The position numbers and the translations under genes were made by a program. Below the pieces are notes generated by a model. It was not told the origin of the DNA. It did no database searches and was given only the letters and a program-made list of their open reading frames with translations. DNA of 64,000 nt, taken from positions 124,001 to 188,000 of the forward strand of contig NZ_FMYY01000009.1 of NCBI RefSeq assembly GCF_900101595.1. The letters run 5' to 3'. Shown in pieces: positions 1-11,153 of the stretch (positions are counted from its first letter, which is position 1; each line of letters opens with the position of its first letter). Source of the stretch: Paenibacillus sp. cl123. GTDB lineage: Bacteria > Bacillota > Bacilli > Paenibacillales > NBRC-103111.

Positions 1-1055
1 TCGAACTCCAGCTCGAACGAACGCGGCACATATTTCGTAAATGCGGATAGCAGCAACGCCTTACCATCCGGCGCTATAGCAAACACCTCAAAGTCTACCG
101 GCTTAATCAGCAGCTCCGTACCAATGGCTTCGGCTCCGCGCTGCGCTTGACCCGTCTGCTCTGCATCCGCCTCTGTAATGGAGATCTTTATAAACGCTTT
201 ATCCGCATCCGCTCCCAAGCCCGCTGTCAGCTGGGCCGAAGAAATCTCGCTCAGCGGCAGCGAATATGTTGAATTCCCGGAGCGCATCTCAACGACGGCG
301 GACGGATTCTGCTTAGACCATGAAAGAAGCAGCGATAATGGAGCCAGAACGGGACCGTCCGAAGGAATGACAATACGGCCAGTCTGTACCTGATCTGCAC
401 CGGTGGCCTCAGTAATTACGGTTTCCCGATGGTTGCCCGGGTTACTAGGGGGATTTGGGTTGCCTTGATTTCCTGGGGACGCTGGGTTCCCTGGATTCCC
501 TGGGTTGCCTTGGTCTCCCGGATTCCCTGGATTCCCTGGATTCCCCGGACCGGTGCCGTTCCCCGGCGTTACATTCACATGATCCGACTGTTCTTCCGTA
601 TATGTCTCTGCCCGAAGCTCCGGATTAAGCGTCTTGACGCTGACCAGCTTCATTTCGTGCCGACCGACGGAATCCGCCTTCAGTGTAAGCCGGCAAATTA
701 CGGCGTTTCCGCTGAGTCCCTCATCGTTACCCGACTTTGTCGATGCAAATCGAACCGTATTACCTTTCATCCGATAGTCTACGGACATACCGTCAGGAAG
801 CTCATCAGCTGCACTCACCATCGATATGCCGGCGGGCAGCTCGACCGCCACCTCATATGCGTATAACTGATTGAGTCCTGTCGCTTCGATCGTTACGACG
901 AAGGTCTCTCCCACCTTCACCGAGGATGCGCCCGCCCGAATATCAAAAGCAGTCCCCTGTCCCGCCGCTGCATAAGCTGGAGATCCTTCTACCATACACA
1001 CCGGCGCCGCTAGAATAATCATGATGAGCAACCCTATTATCCATCTTTTTACCAC
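1..1055 (-). CDS. Secreted cohesin-like protein with Gly-Asn-Pro linker (partial, C-terminus off window)
   Basis: The frame is open from a GTG at 1055 (gaggagg-type ribosome site just upstream) to the window edge, giving about 351 residues. A hydrophobic signal peptide (residues about 1-30, ending SPAYAAA) is followed by a domain of about 120 residues with the cohesin-type pattern: FDIRAGASSVKVGETFVVTI, then an LYAYEVAVELP strand and later VRFASTKSGN and LKADSVG. A low-complexity GNPGNPGNQ-type linker comes next, then a second globular part of about 130 residues that I do not recognise. The gene starts 73 bp downstream of the 2033-aa heparinase-like gene on the same strand, so the two are probably co-transcribed. 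That protein carries both a cohesin-like domain and a dockerin, so this one may be an anchoring partner; this is inference. Cohesin-like domains also occur outside cellulosomes, and the missing C-terminus would show any SLH anchor. Confidence 0.7.
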   Translation of the reverse strand, partial: MVKRWIIGLLIMIILAAPVCMVEGSPAYAAAGQGTAFDIRAGASSVKVGETFVVTIEATGLNQLYAYEVAVELPAGISMVSAADELPDGMSVDYRMKGNTVRFASTKSGNDEGLSGNAVICRLTLKADSVGRHEMKLVSVKTLNPELRAETYTEEQSDHVNVTPGNGTGPGNPGNPGNPGDQGNPGNPGNPASPGNQGNPNPPSNPGNHRETVITEATGADQVQTGRIVIPSDGPVLAPLSLLLSWSKQNPSAVVEMRSGNSTYSLPLSEISSAQLTAGLGADADKAFIKISITEADAEQTGQAQRGAEAIGTELLIKPVDFEVFAIAPDGKALLLSAFTKYVPRSFELEF

Positions 1056-1090
1056 ACAACTCTCCTCCTCGTTTCCCGCTTGCAGCAAGG

Positions 1091-1114
1091 GCCCCCTTGC
1101 CTGGGCAAAGGGGC
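1091..1114 (-). other. GC-rich hairpin between heparinase-like and cohesin-like genes
   Basis: Eleven-base arms (1091-1101 and 1104-1114) pair with one mismatch around a very short loop. No T run follows on the minus strand. It may be an mRNA-stabilising or attenuating hairpin within the operon rather than a full terminator. Confidence 0.4.
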
Positions 1115-1128
1115 TCCATTGATTTAAC

Positions 1129-4100
1129 CTAACCGATAATCCGACTCGCAACGAAAGCAAGGTCTTCGATATCTACGATATCGTCTCCATTGATGTCTGC
1201 CGCTTGCGCCGTCGCCCAATCCGGGCTTGTCGGATCCTTCCCGTAATGCTTCGCGATATTAGCGAAATCGATAATATTAAAGCGCTGATCGCCATTTGTA
1301 TCGCCTGTCACTTCCGTAATACGGTGAGACTCGAACTCCGCAATCGCTGCAGACAGATTCGTGTGTGCGTTCTCCACCTGAACCGGAGTTGCGTCCGATT
1401 GATTCCATACTGCTTTGGCTGCCTCGATGGCAGCAGTCAGTGCCGATTTCAAGCTTGACAGCGTCTTGCTGAAGAACATGCCTACGGCCGTTCCCTCTAC
1501 TGCATCATCGCGGGTCATTTCTGCCTCCGAGATCAGTTCGAGTAAGGCCTCTTTGTTTAGCAACGTGACCTCAATCGAGCTTTCAGCTAATACTATAACA
1601 GTTCCCGACTCGGAAGAAGCCGATACAGCCGAAGTGGCAAAGCTGCTATTGCTCGACGGAGCATCCTCCTTGACTTGGAACTTTAACGTTAAGAATGGAG
1701 CATCCGCTGGAATAGCCCCGGTGCCCGTACGGGCAGCCAATACGCGCAGCTTGCCTGCGGCTTCATCGTTCTTCACAATGACTGCGAGTTGGGAATAGTC
1801 TTTCCCATAACTGCTGTAGGTGAACTTCGCCGGATCATACGATAAGGTGAGATCGATACCGGCAGCGGCTTCCGCGAGGTCCAATATCAATTGAATATCG
1901 AGCGGCTGGCCAGGACCAACAGAATTGGCACTTGCCGACAGCTTAACGGCTGGTTCGGCTTGAGCAAGAGCAAGCTTGACGCTCAGAGACTTCGTCTCTT
2001 CGATGTTGCCGGCCTTATCGCTGCTGCGATAATCGAAGGTATGAACACCGTTCTCCGTAATGGAAATTGGCTGCGTATAACGAGTCCACTCACCGTCGTC
2101 CAATCGGTACTCGGTGTAATCGACGCCTGATTGACTATCGCTTCCTAACAAGGTGACTGTTACCGGATGAGCATAATAGCCGTTTTGCCCGTCTGGTTCT
2201 GAAGGCGATAAGCTTGCAGTCGTTCCCGGCACTGTGCGATCGATATTGTTAACCATATAACTAGTCACATTGGATACGATTCCGTCTGCAGACGTCCCTC
2301 TGGCATATATAGTGGTATTGTCGGTAACAATAACCGGCGCTGTATAAGCCGTCCATGGACCGTTCTCACCAAGCTTATACTCCTTCACTGCAGCTTCAGC
2401 CGGGTATTGGATCGTCACGGTGACAACCGTATTCGTCGGCGATGTCTTGTCGGCTGTCAGCACAGCATCCGCGAGTGTTGCTGCATTCTTGTACAATGTT
2501 ACGTAGTCGAACAGGAATTTACTTGTATACTTCAAGGTGCTGAATCGGAATGTATCGATACTGGCCGTCGCGCTGCTGTAAAATGGTACGCCGCTAACCT
2601 GGTAGACGCCGGTCGTTCGATTCAAAGTTCCGGGAGCGTCTACCGTACCGGTATAGTCTTTGAACGCATCCGCCTGCATGGTGAGGTCATACGTCTTCGC
2701 CTCGGTATCCAGATCGAAGCGAAGCGTCATCCACTGGTCCCGAGGCAGCGCCATGCTTGATGGCCTCGGAATTCGAATCGACTTACTTGCTCCATTGAGC
2801 ATATATACATATCCGAATGTTCCGTCTGAAAACCCGACGAACCGGACGACCGTATTCCCGCCGCCGCGAAGCATGAGTTCAAAGTTGCCGATCTCGCTGT
2901 TCACTTTATTGAACATGAACCTTGTTTCGAACGTTAGCTTTCCGCTCAACGCGGCATTTGCTCTCAGCGCAACCGGACTTTCCGTAAAGTCGCTTTCCGA
3001 CGGGAAATAATTATCCGTCAGCTCTAACGCCTTACCGTTTGAGTCCGCCAATGGCACGATCTGAACCGAAGTTCCGGCATTTTTGTTTATCGACCAGCCT
3101 CCCCCTGGAGCAAGCTCAGCTGTAGGTCTGTCGTCGAAGGACTCATAGTAATCCCCGCTGCTGCCCGCCGCCGGTAATGTGACCGTCAGGACCGGCCCTC
3201 CGCTTGACTCGTTGCCTTGCCCATCCGTCGCCCGAATCTGGAATGTGTACGTGCCGCCGGATTGCAGACCCGCCACGTCAAAGCCATAAACCGCACCGCT
3301 CACTGCAGCCACTTTAGCGAACGGCGATTGTGCTCCATCTTGGCGGTATATGGCGTAGGATGCCACACTACCCGAATTGTCCGTCGCCGAGTCCCACGCA
3401 AGTCTCGCTGCATTCGAGAACAGATGAACAGCGCGAAGCGCGGCCGTCTCCCCCCATGTGGGCGCTGTCGTATCCGCCAGCGTCACGTTCAAGGCAGTGC
3501 TTGGCAGCGAACGATTGTTGCTTGTATCGATGGCTTCTATGGTTACGGCATACGTGCTTCCAACCATAAGATCCGTAATCGCGGCTGATAGCGTATCGCT
3601 TGGGACGACCACTTTCTTGACGCCGTCTACATAGATGGCATACTCCTTGACGGCAACATTATCTGTCGATGCGTTCCAAGCCAAGACAGCTGTCGTACCT
3701 GTCTGCGATACGACATTCAGATCCGTAGGCGGAACAGGCCTCACCTCATCGTTTTTCCGCTCGATCAATCCGATCCAATCCAGGTTCACACCGGCCAGAT
3801 CGTTCCACATCGAGATATCGACCGGTCCTGCCGGCAGCTCCTGCCCCAGCTTGACGCGCAGTCCACGCCAATACTCCGGCTGTGTTCCCCAATCGAAGGT
3901 CGGCGGCAACTGGAAGGCAGTTGCGGTGTCTCCGATCATCACGCTTCTAGAGGCTTTCTCTCCCTCCGGTACATTAAAAGCTACATATTTCATCACCAAA
4001 TCATAGGTGCCTGCCTTCGGGACATCGAAGGTCCACCGGATCTTCTGCCCGGGCGTGATCCAGTTGCCGACCCCCTTCCCTCCCGACAGGAACGGTCTTG

Positions 4101-7100
4101 TTGTGTATACGTTGACGCCAGCATCAGCCTCTACATAAGTTTCCGCTTCAATCCAATTAAAGGAGAGCGTGTTTCGGGCAGCTTCCGGATCCGTCCATAC
4201 TTCCGCCTCCGCAAAGTTGCTGCCGCCCACTTTACGAAGCTTCACCGGTCCCAGCTCGCCGCGGATCGTCACACCCGCATTTTCCTCCAGATAAACATCC
4301 TTCGGTTGACCGTGACGATCGAAGACAAAGCCAGCCGGCGCTTCGACCACATGATACAGTCCTGCTGCATTACTCAGCTTGCCGTAAGCGACAGGCACCC
4401 CTTCGGCATTGCTGTATACATTCATTGTAACGGAACCAGCTGCCCCATCGATCTCCAATTGCACAGGTACAGGGGCCATGGCTTGCGGCATCGGCGCCTG
4501 ATTCAGCTTAAACGCATGCTGCCCCTTATCCGTATGGAGCGAAAGCATACTGCCCGCGGCATCCCACCACACGCCGCGCAACGCTACCGTTTCGGCAGCC
4601 GCTCCGCCGCGCGGGATATCCATGCCGCTGTCCGCTGCACGTAAGCGCTCGATCCCGGGAGCGTACAGCCCGACTTGGGTATCCGCGGAGCTCGATACCG
4701 ACAACGAGTCTCCGTCATACACAACGGTTGCCGGCTGGCTGCTCTGAACGAGTACAAGGCCGTCCTTTACAACCTTCGTCCCTTCGACGAGGAGCACCGT
4801 ATCGCCTTTCACCGCCACCGCGGTTCCGTCGAATCGAAGGCTGCCCGCATTGACTTCACCGCTCGCGGTAAGTCTTACATAGACTTCCGAACCGTCTGCG
4901 AAGGAAAGCTTGACATAATTGTCGTGATTCTCCGAAACCACGTTCTGCGGTTCCGTCCCTTTTTTGAACGCCTGCATCGTGGAAACAAAGGTCGTGCCAT
5001 TCGATTTCGGCGTAATGAACGCCGCGTGCTTCTGCTGCTTGTTCGCATATACGGAATCCTTATCCGGCTTCCATTCCTTGCCGGCTCCATCGAGGTATTG
5101 ATCCTCGAGCCTCGTTCTCAGGCCGGCCGGCGCTTGGAAACGTACCTTAAGGGCAGCCTCGCTCTTCCGAATTGTCGCTCCCGCCTGATCTTCATCGATC
5201 ACCAGCTCGTTGTCCGCATGCAGGTTCCACTCGAACTCGGAGCCTTCAGGGTTCCCCGACTCCAGCTGATCCACCACGACAAAAATATCCGGTCGAACGT
5301 AAACGATGCTCCGGTTTGCCTTGGTTAGCTTTCCTGCGTATGCGTCGGATGCATCTCCGGTTGTCGCATCAAATTCGGAGCTCGTGACGAAGCTCTTGAT
5401 GGTGCCGTCCATGTCGATATTGTCAATCGGCTGTCCCTGTTTACCGTCGATTGTAATCGCATTTGTGGCGTAAGTCTGCTTCGTATAATTCCAGTGATGA
5501 TCGCTGCCGTAGAAGTCGTAGAAACCGCTCTCAATGGCAAGCGACTCTCCGAAAGCGTTTACGATGATGCCGTTCTGATCGGAATAACTATGGTTGTATG
5601 TGCCGTACGGGCTGGACTTGAAGTAGAGCGATACACGATCTGGATTAACCAATTCCGAATGCATGGTCACAAGGCCAACATCCTGAAACCATCTGGAGTC
5701 CGGCAGATCGACCGGCGGTCTCGATTCGAGCTCGCTGTTCCCATAAAAGTAGGTGTACGGCTCCCCGTTCATCCCCGTACCGATCGACTCCGCCGCCCAT
5801 TTCATCCGAGGATCGCCGTACATTTGGGCAAAGCGGTTAAAGTTGGTCACACTGAAGGGGCCGGGGGCATACTCGGCGTCGTCGCCGAAAATCCCTCTCG
5901 TGCTCCCCTTCGGAAATGCGTAGAGCGGGTACATGCCTTCATTACGCGAGAACGCTTTATCGTAAAGATTGAATCCTGTTGCGCTTAGCAGCACGTCAGT
6001 CAGCTGCTTCGCGATCATCGACGACCATTGCCAATACCCGGTGCCTTGCGCCCAGCCTCCATCTTCTCCACCCCACGGCGGCAAGAAATTGATAAAGGCC
6101 GGCACGATCTCGCGAAACCAGGATTCCGCTTCAGGCAGATCATGGAGCACGGCAGTCGCGATGACGCCGATATATCCGAATGCCGACCAGCCATGCGAGT
6201 TATACTGATTTTGCATAATCGAGTTCTTGACGAGCAGCTCATTGACCATCGTCTGCGTACGCGCCTTTATCATAGCCAGCACCGTCTGACGCTCTTCAGG
6301 AGAGAGCACATCATAAAGCCAGTCGTACGCCATGGCGGATTGCAGCGCTATCTTTCGATGTACTTGATCATGAATGAAATAGCTCGTTGAACCGTCCGGA
6401 TTCCATCCGGCGAGATCGAGCAGCCGCTCCTTCGAATAGTGGCCAATTTCGGGCGAGCCCGTCAACAAATACAGAAACGCCGCATTCTGCATCTTGCTCA
6501 CAGCTGTATTCGTATAGGTGGCGAGCACGTTCGCAGCCGCTACGTATTCAGGCGAGTTATGATTATATGAGGGGGGATACGGGAATGTCGGCTCTTTGAG
6601 GTCGCATTTATTCGGCTCCGCCTCTGTCGGCGTACAGAAGTTGTCATTGACCGATTTTCTGACACTATTGTATACGGCCCCTCCGACCGTGTGCCGAAGA
6701 TTTCGAAATTCCTCCAAGGTCTCGGGATTCGTCCATACGCGCGGATGCGCAGCGGTTACCTTATTCAGTAGCGTATCGATAGAAGGAACGGGAAACGGAA
6801 CATATTGCTCCTCGATTCGGAACCTCCGAATATCGCTCCACTCCGACCAGCCGTCTGCGGGGCTGTGATAACGAACGCGCCAATACCAAGTGCCTGCATC
6901 CAAAATATGATCGAAATTATGAAAATTTAAGGAGTGCGTCTCTACGCCATAAACGATCTCCGTTACCGATGCATCCCGGCTCAATTGGAGCTCGTAATTA
7001 TCCGCCCCACTGATGAATGGCCATCTGAAGTCAGGCGGATTCTGCGTGGTGACCAGCGAATCCGTCGGTCCGAACGTCGTTCTCAAACCGGACAGGACCG

Positions 7101-7230
7101 AAGCCGGCCAAGCCGGTGCCGCCTCGGCCTTCGGCAAACTTGCAAAAGGCAGCCCTCCCCAGCACCCGACCAGCAAGCTTAACACCATGGCGATTGCAAT
7201 TCGTTGCGATAGCTTTTTTCGAATCATCAT
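1129..7230 (-). CDS. Giant secreted heparinase II/III-like lyase with FN3, cohesin-like and dockerin modules (2033 aa)
   Basis: Probable extracellular polysaccharide lyase. The order is: signal peptide (1-38, cleavage near AEA/A); a DUF4962-type heparinase N-terminal part with an Fn3-like start (about 45-480); a heparinase II/III-like beta region (about 500-770, containing HSYSDQNG and LAIESGFYD); and a carbohydrate-binding-like part. Two fibronectin III domains follow (about 1163-1353), then a LamG-like jelly roll (about 1356-1560), chitobiase-like and Ig-like segments, a cohesin-like domain (about 1757-1892), a FIVAR-like helical segment (about 1893-1972) and a C-terminal type I dockerin. 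The dockerin has two calcium loops, [12 protein letters not shown] and [12 protein letters not shown]. The start is ATG-ATG at 7230 behind an aaaggaga site. Where PL21 enzymes have His-x16-Asp, the aligned acidic residue here is Glu at a different spacing, so it belongs to a different subgroup from the other two lyases. The gene is the fourth of an importer-lyase operon. Substrate is not proven; a uronate-containing polymer is the family expectation. Confidence 0.85.
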   Translation of the reverse strand: MMIRKKLSQRIAIAMVLSLLVGCWGGLPFASLPKAEAAPAWPASVLSGLRTTFGPTDSLVTTQNPPDFRWPFISGADNYELQLSRDASVTEIVYGVETHSLNFHNFDHILDAGTWYWRVRYHSPADGWSEWSDIRRFRIEEQYVPFPVPSIDTLLNKVTAAHPRVWTNPETLEEFRNLRHTVGGAVYNSVRKSVNDNFCTPTEAEPNKCDLKEPTFPYPPSYNHNSPEYVAAANVLATYTNTAVSKMQNAAFLYLLTGSPEIGHYSKERLLDLAGWNPDGSTSYFIHDQVHRKIALQSAMAYDWLYDVLSPEERQTVLAMIKARTQTMVNELLVKNSIMQNQYNSHGWSAFGYIGVIATAVLHDLPEAESWFREIVPAFINFLPPWGGEDGGWAQGTGYWQWSSMIAKQLTDVLLSATGFNLYDKAFSRNEGMYPLYAFPKGSTRGIFGDDAEYAPGPFSVTNFNRFAQMYGDPRMKWAAESIGTGMNGEPYTYFYGNSELESRPPVDLPDSRWFQDVGLVTMHSELVNPDRVSLYFKSSPYGTYNHSYSDQNGIIVNAFGESLAIESGFYDFYGSDHHWNYTKQTYATNAITIDGKQGQPIDNIDMDGTIKSFVTSSEFDATTGDASDAYAGKLTKANRSIVYVRPDIFVVVDQLESGNPEGSEFEWNLHADNELVIDEDQAGATIRKSEAALKVRFQAPAGLRTRLEDQYLDGAGKEWKPDKDSVYANKQQKHAAFITPKSNGTTFVSTMQAFKKGTEPQNVVSENHDNYVKLSFADGSEVYVRLTASGEVNAGSLRFDGTAVAVKGDTVLLVEGTKVVKDGLVLVQSSQPATVVYDGDSLSVSSSADTQVGLYAPGIERLRAADSGMDIPRGGAAAETVALRGVWWDAAGSMLSLHTDKGQHAFKLNQAPMPQAMAPVPVQLEIDGAAGSVTMNVYSNAEGVPVAYGKLSNAAGLYHVVEAPAGFVFDRHGQPKDVYLEENAGVTIRGELGPVKLRKVGGSNFAEAEVWTDPEAARNTLSFNWIEAETYVEADAGVNVYTTRPFLSGGKGVGNWITPGQKIRWTFDVPKAGTYDLVMKYVAFNVPEGEKASRSVMIGDTATAFQLPPTFDWGTQPEYWRGLRVKLGQELPAGPVDISMWNDLAGVNLDWIGLIERKNDEVRPVPPTDLNVVSQTGTTAVLAWNASTDNVAVKEYAIYVDGVKKVVVPSDTLSAAITDLMVGSTYAVTIEAIDTSNNRSLPSTALNVTLADTTAPTWGETAALRAVHLFSNAARLAWDSATDNSGSVASYAIYRQDGAQSPFAKVAAVSGAVYGFDVAGLQSGGTYTFQIRATDGQGNESSGGPVLTVTLPAAGSSGDYYESFDDRPTAELAPGGGWSINKNAGTSVQIVPLADSNGKALELTDNYFPSESDFTESPVALRANAALSGKLTFETRFMFNKVNSEIGNFELMLRGGGNTVVRFVGFSDGTFGYVYMLNGASKSIRIPRPSSMALPRDQWMTLRFDLDTEAKTYDLTMQADAFKDYTGTVDAPGTLNRTTGVYQVSGVPFYSSATASIDTFRFSTLKYTSKFLFDYVTLYKNAATLADAVLTADKTSPTNTVVTVTIQYPAEAAVKEYKLGENGPWTAYTAPVIVTDNTTIYARGTSADGIVSNVTSYMVNNIDRTVPGTTASLSPSEPDGQNGYYAHPVTVTLLGSDSQSGVDYTEYRLDDGEWTRYTQPISITENGVHTFDYRSSDKAGNIEETKSLSVKLALAQAEPAVKLSASANSVGPGQPLDIQLILDLAEAAAGIDLTLSYDPAKFTYSSYGKDYSQLAVIVKNDEAAGKLRVLAARTGTGAIPADAPFLTLKFQVKEDAPSSNSSFATSAVSASSESGTVIVLAESSIEVTLLNKEALLELISEAEMTRDDAVEGTAVGMFFSKTLSSLKSALTAAIEAAKAVWNQSDATPVQVENAHTNLSAAIAEFESHRITEVTGDTNGDQRFNIIDFANIAKHYGKDPTSPDWATAQAADINGDDIVDIEDLAFVASRIIG

Positions 7231-7411
7231 ATTAACAATTCATCTCCTTTACCTAAACATTCTCCAGGTTTCCAAGTCTAACCCGTAAGCTTTAACTATG
7301 GATATGTATCAGCCTTCAACCACCCCCTTTCGTCGTGAAGCAGCATGATCGTCGAGGGTTGAGCCATAACCTTTCCCTCTTCCTCGACATGTGCATAATC
7401 ATAAAAGCTGC

Positions 7412-8332
7412 TTAAAACAGCGCGCTTTCGTTTCTTACCTTCTTTACTGCGGCATTTGTTATAAGAATAATCAAGAAGCATAAAACAGACTGATACACCC
7501 CGACCGCCGCCGCCATGCCGAATTCCTGCAAGTCCAGGAGAGCCCGGAAGGAGTACGTGTCGATGACGTCGGTCTTATCAAATAAAGGTCCGTTGCTGCC
7601 GATCAGCTGATAAAACATGCCGAAGTCGCCTCGCGCGATTTGACTGACCTTGAGCAGCAGCAGCACAATCATGGTAGGCATGACGGACGGAATCGTAATA
7701 TGGACGATCCGCTGCAACAGGCTCGCACCGTCGATTTTCGCAGCCTCGTACATTTCCGCATCGATTCCGGCAATGCTGGCCAGATAGACTACCGTTCCAT
7801 ACCCGACTGTTTTCCAAGCGCTGAAATAAACTAAAATATACGGCCACAGATCCGGCGTATTATAGAAGTTCACCGGCGAGAATCCAAGCGATTTCAACAA
7901 CGTATTGATAGCCCCAAACTCAAAGTTGAGCATGTTGTAGGCAATCGCTCCGGCCACTACCCAGGATATGAAATACGGTAAAAAGATAACGGATTGCAGA
8001 AGTTTCTTAAAGAACTTCCCCGCCAGCTCGAACAATATGATGGCAAAAGTCAGTTCCAGCACATTGTTAACGATCATGAATATAAAGTTGTACACGATCG
8101 TATTTTTCGTTACAAGAAAAGCTTTGCCGGACTGAAAGAAAAACTTAAAATTGTCGAAGCCAATCCACGGACTTCCTATAATGCCATCCGTATACGAATA
8201 GGACTTGAAAGCGACGATAATCCCTGCCATCGGTAAATAGCAGAATACAAGAAAAAAGATGACAGCCGGTAAAATCATCAAGTAAAGCGTACGATTTTTC
8301 AGCAGATCCCTCACTAAACCGTTCGAATGCAT
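7412..8332 (-). CDS. Sugar ABC transporter permease, LplB type
   Basis: A 306-aa integral membrane protein with about six membrane spans, starting LYLMILPAVIFFLVFCYLPM as in LplB/YteP-type permeases. The cytoplasmic EAA loop that docks the ATPase is visible as YEAAKIDGASLLQRIVHITI (about residues 200-220). It should work with the lipoprotein upstream (8409-9968) and the YtcP-type permease (10029-10919) to import an oligosaccharide, probably a product of the adjacent lyase. The start is ATG behind gggaggag. No ATP-binding gene lies in the window, so energy probably comes from a shared MsmX-type ATPase, as is established for several Bacillus importers. Confidence 0.9.
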   Translation of the reverse strand: MHSNGLVRDLLKNRTLYLMILPAVIFFLVFCYLPMAGIIVAFKSYSYTDGIIGSPWIGFDNFKFFFQSGKAFLVTKNTIVYNFIFMIVNNVLELTFAIILFELAGKFFKKLLQSVIFLPYFISWVVAGAIAYNMLNFEFGAINTLLKSLGFSPVNFYNTPDLWPYILVYFSAWKTVGYGTVVYLASIAGIDAEMYEAAKIDGASLLQRIVHITIPSVMPTMIVLLLLKVSQIARGDFGMFYQLIGSNGPLFDKTDVIDTYSFRALLDLQEFGMAAAVGVYQSVLCFLIILITNAAVKKVRNESALF

Positions 8333-8359
8333 GTAAATCTCCTCCCGATAACCGAAAAC

Positions 8360-8393
8360 AAGAGAGACGTTGGCATTGACCGCAGTCTCTCTT
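8360..8393 (-). terminator. Intra-operon hairpin between binding-protein and permease genes
   Basis: Nine-base perfect arms (AAGAGAGAC at 8360-8368, GTCTCTCTT at 8385-8393) lie between the binding-protein stop and the permease ribosome site. On the minus strand only a short gtttt tract follows. Such partial terminators commonly keep the lipoprotein more abundant than its permeases. Confidence 0.5.
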
Positions 8394-8408
8394 GCTTTTT
8401 CAACCGCT

Positions 8409-9968
8409 TTATTTGTTATTTTTCAAATACTCGTCGATTTGCTTCTGAGCCTCGGCTTTGACTTTATCCAAGCCGGCCTCTTTAAACTTGGCGTTCAGCG
8501 TATTGATGGCTTCTACCGGATCATTCGTTACGCCGAATGTAATCGGAAGCATATATTGATCTCTTACGTTCTTGATCGCAGCCAGCTCGTTCTGCACATT
8601 TGTTGTATCGAACACGAAGTTGATCAGCGGATTCGTAACCGCCGTTTTGGTCCAGGCCGCTTTAATCTCAGCCACCTGTTTAGGTTCATTGATAAGCGGC
8701 TTGACCATCAGCGGGGTTCTCCAGCCAAACGGCGAAGCTGAATCGACCTTAAAGCCGGAATCCGAGCCACCCAGCGTTTGGACTTTTTTATCCGCTGTCA
8801 GTTCATAGTGCTTGCCCTTGATCCCGTATGATGCCAGGTTGAAGATGTCCTCGTTGTTGCGGATTAGATCCAACGCCATCATGGCCCTTTCCGGGTTTTT
8901 CGAATTGGCGTTGATCGACATGCCGTTGCCTATATACGGATTCACAAAGGTCGCTTTACCGTTATACAGGTCATACATTTCTGCCTTCCATTCCGGATTC
9001 TTCTGGTTCGCCGTTGTTACGGTCAGTCCCCCATTCACAACATTACCGCCCATCGATGCGCTCTTGCCGGCAAGGAACGAGTCTTTGATCGGCGTTTTGT
9101 TGACCATCGCATTTTTGGTCCAGTAGCCCTTCTTGCTCCATTCCGCCATCTTTTTGGCAAACTCCAAATATTGCGGCGTTTGCGCAATATCGACCAGCTT
9201 GCCGGATTTGTCCTTCAAGTCAACCGTGACCATCGAGTTGCTGATAATGAACTTGGGCGTAAATTCGGTGGATACGAAAAAGTCGAAAATTGAATAACCG
9301 TTTGCGCTTTCATCGTACGGCACCAGATTCGGCTCATTCTTTGCAACGGAATCGAGGTATTTCTCGAAATCATCGATCGTCTTGAGTGCCGGAATGTTGT
9401 ACTTCTCCCTCAAGTCCCCTCTCACCACGACGACCGAATGGGAGAACTCTTTGGTGGAAGCAGGTACCATATATATTTTGCTCTTCACCTTAGCCTGCTC
9501 CCATGCTTCCTGCGGCATTTCCTTCATCGTCTGCGGCATGTATTTATTCAGCATATCCGGCGTTAGCTCGAGGTAAGCGCCCTTGGACGCTTGTGCGCCA
9601 TACTTGACCCAATCGGCGGAGAATACCAGGTCGAAATCCTCTCCTGTAGCAAAAAGAAGCGGATACTTCTGGGTGTAATCGCCCCAGGAAAGGAAGATGG
9701 GCTCGACAGTCGCGTTGATCTCGCGCTTCATTATCTTGTTGATCTCGTCGTATACGATCCCAAGATCTTTCGGCGCCTCCCCGATCAGGTACATCTTCAG
9801 CTTGACTTCTTTGGACGTGTCCGGCTTGTTTGGCGCCGGAGACGTGGTTGTATTAGAGCTTGAACCCGGCTGTGGCGATGCCGGCTCAGTGCCAGGGTTG
9901 GACGAGCAGCCAGCCATAAGCATGGTGGCCGCCAAGCTGAACGCCATTAGCGGCTTTATTTTTTTCAT
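8409..9968 (-). CDS. Extracellular solute-binding lipoprotein of sugar ABC importer
   Basis: A 519-aa lipoprotein of the LplA/family 1 binding-protein type. The lipobox is LMAGC with Cys at about residue 20, followed by a Ser/Pro/Thr-rich tether (about 21-50), so it should be anchored on the outer face of the membrane. The mature part has the usual two-lobed features, such as the N-terminal VKLKMYLIGEAPKD strand and NGMSINANSKNPERAMMALD (near 310-330), typical of oligosaccharide binders. It starts at ATG behind aggggagga. It is preceded by the YtcP-type permease gene (61-bp gap) and followed by an LplB-type permease gene. The position of the permease before the binding protein is less usual than binding protein first. 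Ligand unknown; by context an unsaturated oligosaccharide. Confidence 0.9.
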   Translation of the reverse strand: MKKIKPLMAFSLAATMLMAGCSSNPGTEPASPQPGSSSNTTTSPAPNKPDTSKEVKLKMYLIGEAPKDLGIVYDEINKIMKREINATVEPIFLSWGDYTQKYPLLFATGEDFDLVFSADWVKYGAQASKGAYLELTPDMLNKYMPQTMKEMPQEAWEQAKVKSKIYMVPASTKEFSHSVVVVRGDLREKYNIPALKTIDDFEKYLDSVAKNEPNLVPYDESANGYSIFDFFVSTEFTPKFIISNSMVTVDLKDKSGKLVDIAQTPQYLEFAKKMAEWSKKGYWTKNAMVNKTPIKDSFLAGKSASMGGNVVNGGLTVTTANQKNPEWKAEMYDLYNGKATFVNPYIGNGMSINANSKNPERAMMALDLIRNNEDIFNLASYGIKGKHYELTADKKVQTLGGSDSGFKVDSASPFGWRTPLMVKPLINEPKQVAEIKAAWTKTAVTNPLINFVFDTTNVQNELAAIKNVRDQYMLPITFGVTNDPVEAINTLNAKFKEAGLDKVKAEAQKQIDEYLKNNK

Positions 9969-10028
9969 TTTATAAATCCTCCCCTTAAGTGGTAATCAAG
10001 TCTTATGATAAACTGGCGTAAACCGGGT

Positions 10029-10919
10029 TCACCCTTTGACGGCACCGATCGTAATGCCTTGGATGAAATACTTTTGGACGAACGGATAGAGCAGCACGAT
10101 GGGACCTGTCGCAATTACCGTCATAGCCAGCTTGAACGACTCTTTCGGCGTATCGACGACGATCGAGCTTTGCGCCGAAATCGTAGAGTTGGCAAACGCG
10201 ATACTGCTTAATATTTTGTATAAAAAATACTGCAGCGGAAATAAATTCTCCTTGTTAACAAACAGCATCGCATGATACCAATCATTCCAATAGTTCAATG
10301 CGATAAACAGGCCGATCGTAGCTAGCGCCGGCTTGATCAGCGGCAATATAATTGAAAGAAAAATTCGAAAATCGCCGGCTCCGTCGATTTTGGCGGATTC
10401 GCTGATCGCATCCGGAATGGTAGAGCTAATGAAGCTTCGCAATATAATGATATAGAACACATTAAGAAGCGCCGGCAAAATAAGCGCGAGCAGTGAATCC
10501 TTCAATCCCAAATATTTGACGTTCAAAATGTACCAAGGGACAAGACCGCCGGAAAACAACGTGGTAAAGAAGAAATAAAAAGCGAACACATTCCGGTGCG
10601 TAAAATCTTTCCTTTGAAGCACGTAAGCCGTCATTGCGGATATGAACAAACCGACCAGCGTGCCGATAACCGTGACCAGTATTGTGATCTTATAAGCGGA
10701 GACGATCTTCTTCGGATTGTTGAATATGAATTGGTACGCCTCCCATGAGAACATTTCCGGGAAAAGCCGGTAACCGTTCTTCATAATCGAGGATTCCTCC
10801 GTAAAGGAGCCAGCGACAATCATTAGAAACGGAATCAGGCACATGACGGCAAAGATTGAAACCAACCCATATCCGATTAGGTTAAAAACATATTTTTCGA
10901 CTGTATGCTTACTCTCCAT
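10029..10919 (-). CDS. Sugar ABC transporter permease, YtcP/LplC type
   Basis: A 296-aa permease with six predicted spans. It has the C-terminal signature of YtcP-type subunits (YPFVQKYFIQGITIGAVKG) and an EAA loop, SESAKIDGAGDFRIFLSIIL (about 195-215). It is the first gene of the minus-strand operon that continues through the binding protein, LplB-type permease, giant lyase and cohesin-like protein. The start is ATG behind gggggag. The upstream 234-bp gap is shared with the divergent AraC regulator, the likely controller. Confidence 0.9.
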   Translation of the reverse strand: MESKHTVEKYVFNLIGYGLVSIFAVMCLIPFLMIVAGSFTEESSIMKNGYRLFPEMFSWEAYQFIFNNPKKIVSAYKITILVTVIGTLVGLFISAMTAYVLQRKDFTHRNVFAFYFFFTTLFSGGLVPWYILNVKYLGLKDSLLALILPALLNVFYIIILRSFISSTIPDAISESAKIDGAGDFRIFLSIILPLIKPALATIGLFIALNYWNDWYHAMLFVNKENLFPLQYFLYKILSSIAFANSTISAQSSIVVDTPKESFKLAMTVIATGPIVLLYPFVQKYFIQGITIGAVKG

Positions 10920-11001
10920 CTAACTCCCCCAGCTAACGATGTTTTGCAGGACTACCGGTTCCTGATTCCTATCGTAGCCGATACTGAAACCCCCTGTATA
11001 C

Positions 11002-11019
11002 TTTACAAACCGGTGAAAA
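11002..11019. promoter_or_regulatory. Candidate operator, TTTACA-N4-GGTGAAAA
   Basis: The sequence TTTACAAACCGGTGAAAA lies between the divergent importer operon and the AraC regulator. It matches, with one base less spacing, the element at 26882-26900 and more loosely 33056-33078. All three lie next to lyase or transporter operons, so a shared regulator site is plausible. The function is inferred only from recurrence and position. Confidence 0.45.
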
Positions 11020-11108
11020 CCTTACACTTTTTTGCGAATAGTTTCTCTACATAGTTGCTCGACTTTATACTTTTTGTACATATGCTTACGTGTCCAAATA
11101 TTATTGAG

Positions 11109-11114
11109 TATAAT
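11109..11114 (+). promoter_or_regulatory. Possible -10 box of the AraC regulator gene
   Basis: A consensus TATAAT sits 39 bp before the regulator's start. No good -35 hexamer is seen at 16-18 bp, so an activated promoter or a chance match are both possible. Confidence 0.3.
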
Positions 11115-11153
11115 GAAACCATCGATTCTGCATAAAGAAGGAGCATCGACTAA

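Noticed and set aside
7296-7481. Minus-strand 61-codon frame after the LplB-type permease
   Set aside because: It overlaps the permease end in another frame and has no family pattern.
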